In this document: positions 6,920 to 11,514 of the stretch, piece by piece
Position numbering within the stretch: the first letter of the stretch is position 1
Layout: the number at the start of each line of letters is the position of its first letter
Source of the DNA: Chloroflexota bacterium
GTDB taxonomy: Bacteria; Chloroflexota; Dehalococcoidia; DSTF01; JACRBR01
Assembly: GCA_021813085.1 (NCBI GenBank)
Contig: JAKAMA010000039.1
Span: forward strand, 1 to 11,514
Reading direction: 5' to 3'
Length of the DNA stretch: 11,514 bases
Program-made: the position numbers and the translations under genes
Notes under the pieces: generated by a model
Told to the model about the DNA's origin: nothing
The model's input: the letters and a program-made list of their open reading frames with translations, nothing else
Databases searched by the model: none

Positions 6920-6925
6920 CCTCGC

Positions 6926-7194
6926 ACAGGCGAAGACGGAGCCGAGTACGCCGCCGAGCCGCTGCTGAGCGAATCCGGGTACGGTGCGAGCCGGATGCAG
7001 CGTCGGTGGCCGAAGATCCCTCCCGAGCCGGCGCGCGGAACCCCGGCGGGGCAGTAGGCGCGCCCGGAAGCCCACCGTTCCCAGGGCAGGGCGTGATCGC
7101 GCCCGGAATGAGTGCCCCGCCGAGAGGCGGGGAACAAGGGTGGTACCGCGGGTCGAACGTCGAGCCCGTCCCTTTCGTGGGGGCGGGCGTTTTG
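6926..7194 (+). ncRNA. T-box riboswitch leader, isoleucine-type, transcriptional
   Basis: This leader has the parts of a T-box in order. Stem I base: GGAG 6938-6941 pairs with CTCC 7020-7023. The specifier loop has AGTA at 6945-6948 on the 5' side and GAA at 7012-7014 on the 3' side, with ATC (Ile) at 7016-7018. Next comes an 8-bp helix, GCCGCCGA with TCGGTGGC, and then the distal arm 6961-7001 (GCTGC with GCAGC, AATCCGG with CCGGAT), carrying the conserved GAGCGA and GGTGCGAG loop sequences. A Stem III hairpin, CCCCGCC-GAGA-GGCGGGG, is at 7115-7132. The T-box core AAGGGTGGTACCGCG is at 7136-7150, where TGGT would pair with the ACCA end of uncharged tRNA; the T fits a discriminator A, as in tRNA-Ile. 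It ends in an intrinsic terminator. Uncharged tRNA-Ile should stabilise the antiterminator and switch on the downstream unit. The exact specifier register is my reading, but it agrees with ileS downstream. Confidence 0.93.
7164..7194 (+). terminator. intrinsic terminator of the T-box
   Basis: GCCCGTCCC at 7164-7172 pairs over nine bases with GGGGCGGGC at 7180-7188 (one T-G pair), followed by GTTTTGTT. The 5' arm overlaps the 3' arm of the alternative antiterminator, which uses AAGGG and GCGGG of the T-box core, as expected for mutually exclusive folds. The left inverted repeat of the DUF559 unit starts at the last bases of this T-rich tail. Confidence 0.9.
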
Positions 7195-7240
7195 TTACCT
7201 CACCCCCGGCCCCCTCTCCGACGAGTGGAGAGGGGGAGCA
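7194..7240 (+). repeat. left inverted repeat of the DUF559 unit
   Basis: It begins GTTACCTCACCCCCGG and contains CCCCCTCTCC, loop GACGAGT, GGAGAGGGGG, a perfect 10-bp hairpin stem. It is the inverted partner of 7749-7795 and of 7937-7980. Confidence 0.85.
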
Positions 7241-7330
7241 CGAGCCTTGCGGGTCCGCTGCGCCGCGGTCTGCGTCGCCGGCATCGGCGCGATCAAGGGT
7301 GATAGGGGGACGTCACGGGAAGGGTGCGTG

Positions 7331-7744
7331 ATGGGACGAGGTGAGACGACCCGCCCGAGGTGGAAGATCTCGCCGGAACTTCGGCGGCGGATGATGCTGG
7401 TCGCACGTGATCTGCGTGCGAGGAGCACGCGGGGGGAGGACCTGCTGTGGGAAGGACTGCGCAATCGGAGGCTTCTGGGCCGGAAGTTTCGGCGCCAGCA
7501 GCCGGTCGGGCCATTCGTCCTTGACTTCTACTGCAGCGAGGAGCGGCTCGCCGTCGAAGTGGATGGATTGGTGCACGGACAGCAGCGCGAGGCGGACGCT
7601 GAGCGGCAAGCGTTGCTGGAGACGCTCGGCATTCGCTTTGTGCGCCTGCGAGACGACCTGGTGCGGACCGACCTGCCGTCCGCGCTCCGCACCATCAGCG
7701 CGGCGTTTGGCGCAGCCGGCGAGCTTGCCACGCCGGATCGATGA
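7331..7744 (+). CDS. DUF559 domain protein (Vsr/PD-(D/E)xK-like endonuclease)
   Basis: The 137-residue product is a complete DUF559 protein. It has RSTRGEDLLWEGLRNRRLLG at 31-50, KFRRQQPVGPFVLDFYCSEE at 52-71, LAVEVDGLVHGQQ at 73-85, then ERQALLETLGIRFVRLRDDLV near 91-111. D65, E76 and D78 form the D...ExD pattern of the PD-(D/E)xK/Vsr nuclease fold, so the nuclease core looks intact. The family is very common, but its biological role is not settled. ATG 7331 has GGGAAGGG nearby and gives the normal length; GTG 7328 is an alternative. The gene lies between inverted repeats behind the ileS T-box and so is probably transcribed only when tRNA-Ile is uncharged. The last third of the coding sequence is duplicated at 7824-7932. 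Confidence 0.9.
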   Translation: MGRGETTRPRWKISPELRRRMMLVARDLRARSTRGEDLLWEGLRNRRLLGRKFRRQQPVGPFVLDFYCSEERLAVEVDGLVHGQQREADAERQALLETLGIRFVRLRDDLVRTDLPSALRTISAAFGAAGELATPDR

Positions 7745-7748
7745 AGGT

Positions 7749-7795
7749 AGCTCCCCCTCCCCGCCTGTCGGAGAGGGGGCCGGGGGTGAGGTAAC
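7749..7795 (-). repeat. right inverted repeat of the DUF559 unit
   Basis: Read on the minus strand it starts GTTACCTCACCCCCGG, identical to the left repeat for 29 bases. On the plus strand it ends GGGGGTGAGGTAAC, which places a GGTGAGG six bases before the ATG at 7798. Confidence 0.85.
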
Positions 7796-7797
7796 CC

Positions 7798-7932
7798 ATG
7801 CAACCAAAACTCATACGGCCGGACTTTGTGCGCCTGCGAGACGACCTGGTGCAGGCCGATCTGCCGTCCGCGCTCCGCACCATCAGCGCGGCGTTTGGCG
7901 CAGCCGGCGAGCTTGCCACGCCGGATCGATGA
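7798..7932 (+). pseudogene. chimeric 44-codon ORF: ileS start fused to DUF559 tail
   Basis: ATG 7798 opens a frame whose first 11 residues, MQPKLIRPDFV, match the ileS N-terminus MQPVPTRPDFV, and whose remaining 33 residues repeat the DUF559 C-terminus in its original frame to the TGA at 7930-7932. It arose from the tandem duplication. GGTGAGG at 7785-7791 would serve as a ribosome binding site, so it may be translated, but without the nuclease core or the synthetase domains it is unlikely to have an inherited function. It lies between the T-box and the real ileS start. Confidence 0.7.
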
Positions 7933-7936
7933 AGGT

Positions 7937-7980
7937 AGCTCCCCCTCTCCGCCTGTCGGAGAGGGGGCCGGGGGGTGAGG
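7937..7980 (-). repeat. third copy of the DUF559-unit repeat, carrying the ileS ribosome binding site
   Basis: AGCTCCCCCTCTCC, GCCTGTC, GGAGAGGGGGCC is the right repeat again, with a better stem than 7749-7795 and one extra G in the following G run. Its end, GGTGAGG at 7974-7980, sits three bases before ATG 7984 and is the only Shine-Dalgarno-like sequence for ileS. Confidence 0.85.
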
Positions 7981-7983
7981 TCC

Positions 7984-11343
<3,360 letters not shown>

Positions 11344-11352
11344 GAGACGCGC

Positions 11353-11514
11353 CTACGCAGCTCCCTCCCGGTGTTGCTGCATCATGAGGACCGGGCCGGG
11401 GACGACGTTGAAGTGCGTGCGTGCGTCCTCCTGGCCCTCGATGCGGGTGACGATCTCGTACGTGCCGGGCTTGTCGAGCAGCAGGGTCATGTTCACGGCG
11501 ATCTGCGCTCGAGA
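11353..11514 (-). CDS. C-terminal end of an unidentified protein (partial)
   Basis: Reading the minus strand from the window edge gives an open frame of 53 residues ending at a TAG (complement of 11353-11355). It contains QIAVNMTLLLDKPGTYEI, then VTRIEGQEDARTHFNVVPGP. Alternating hydrophobic residues and the 'KPGTYEIVTRI...FNVVP' pattern look like the end of a small beta-sandwich protein, of the type often left as hypothetical in these bacteria. I cannot name the family. It converges on ileS with only nine bases between the two stops. Confidence 0.75.
   Translation of the reverse strand, partial: SRAQIAVNMTLLLDKPGTYEIVTRIEGQEDARTHFNVVPGPVLMMQQHREGAA

Larger units (their letters stand above)
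7194..7795 (+). mobile_element. candidate mobile unit: DUF559 gene between 47-bp inverted repeats
   Basis: The stretch 7194-7240 and the reverse complement of 7749-7795 are the same for their first 29 bases (GTTACCTCACCCCCGG then CCCCCTCTCCGAC) and match at most of the remaining 18. Between them lies a single gene, a DUF559 endonuclease-like protein, whose stop is only four bases from the right repeat. Each repeat is itself a palindrome able to form a hairpin of 8 to 10 G-C-rich pairs. A compact unit of about 600 bp lying exactly between a riboswitch terminator and its target gene looks inserted. I see no clear target-site duplication. The alternative is two independent copies of a dispersed palindromic repeat that happen to flank the gene. 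Confidence 0.6.

Noticed and set aside
7012..7017. Asp specifier (GAT at 7015-7017) for the T-box
   Set aside because: GAT is readable one base off, but ATC fits the downstream ileS and the TGGT discriminator pairing. The register is not proven from sequence alone.
7749..7795. The C-rich palindromes as intrinsic terminators before ileS
   Set aside because: The hairpins are strong, but no T-tract follows on the plus strand, and termination here would silence an essential gene. Some pausing remains possible.

Overview
The window is about 11.5 kb of very GC-rich bacterial DNA, almost all coded on the + strand. Nothing here fixes the taxonomy. A Chloroflexota (Dehalococcoidia-like) host is the best guess, because a bacterial house-keeping context (galT-galK, and ileS behind a T-box riboswitch) sits beside a gene with the N-terminal signature of an archaellin. 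Archaellum-type filaments are known from that phylum among bacteria. This is inference.

Layout. (1) Positions 1-1349 hold the 3' end of galT overlapping a complete galK (Leloir galactose pathway). (2) Positions 1350-2561 hold a short archaellin-like filament subunit gene (1682-2257), flanked on both sides by non-coding DNA full of palindromes, a G14 run and a 52-bp tandem repeat. (3) Positions 2562-3680 encode a LOG-family (TIGR00730-like) Rossmann-fold protein. (4) Positions 3811-6779 look like one operon: dienelactone hydrolase, a GNAT acetyltransferase broken by a one-base frameshift, a zinc-less MDR/quinone oxidoreductase, and an alpha/beta hydrolase whose nucleophile position is Ala instead of Ser. 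(5) Positions 6890-7194 hold a well-formed promoter and a complete T-box leader: Stem I with ATC in the specifier loop, a Stem III hairpin, the canonical T-box core with TGGT, and an intrinsic terminator. (6) Positions 7194-7795 hold a compact unit made of a DUF559 endonuclease-like gene flanked by 47-bp inverted repeats, lying between the T-box and its target. (7) Positions 7636-8010 are a tandem duplication of about 188 bp that fuses the start of ileS to the end of the DUF559 gene. (8) Positions 7984-11343 encode a full-length isoleucyl-tRNA synthetase with unusual class I signatures and a 67-residue repeat-derived insertion. (9) The right edge carries the C-terminal end of a convergent minus-strand gene.

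How it fits together: the T-box should sense uncharged tRNA-Ile and release transcription into ileS. The DUF559 unit has landed in the leader-to-gene interval, so it is probably co-transcribed under tRNA-Ile control, and the end of its repeat now supplies the ileS ribosome binding site. The most interesting theme is the density of palindromic repeats of several unrelated families, including one copy pair that has become protein sequence inside an essential enzyme, together with a candidate DUF559-linked mobile element.
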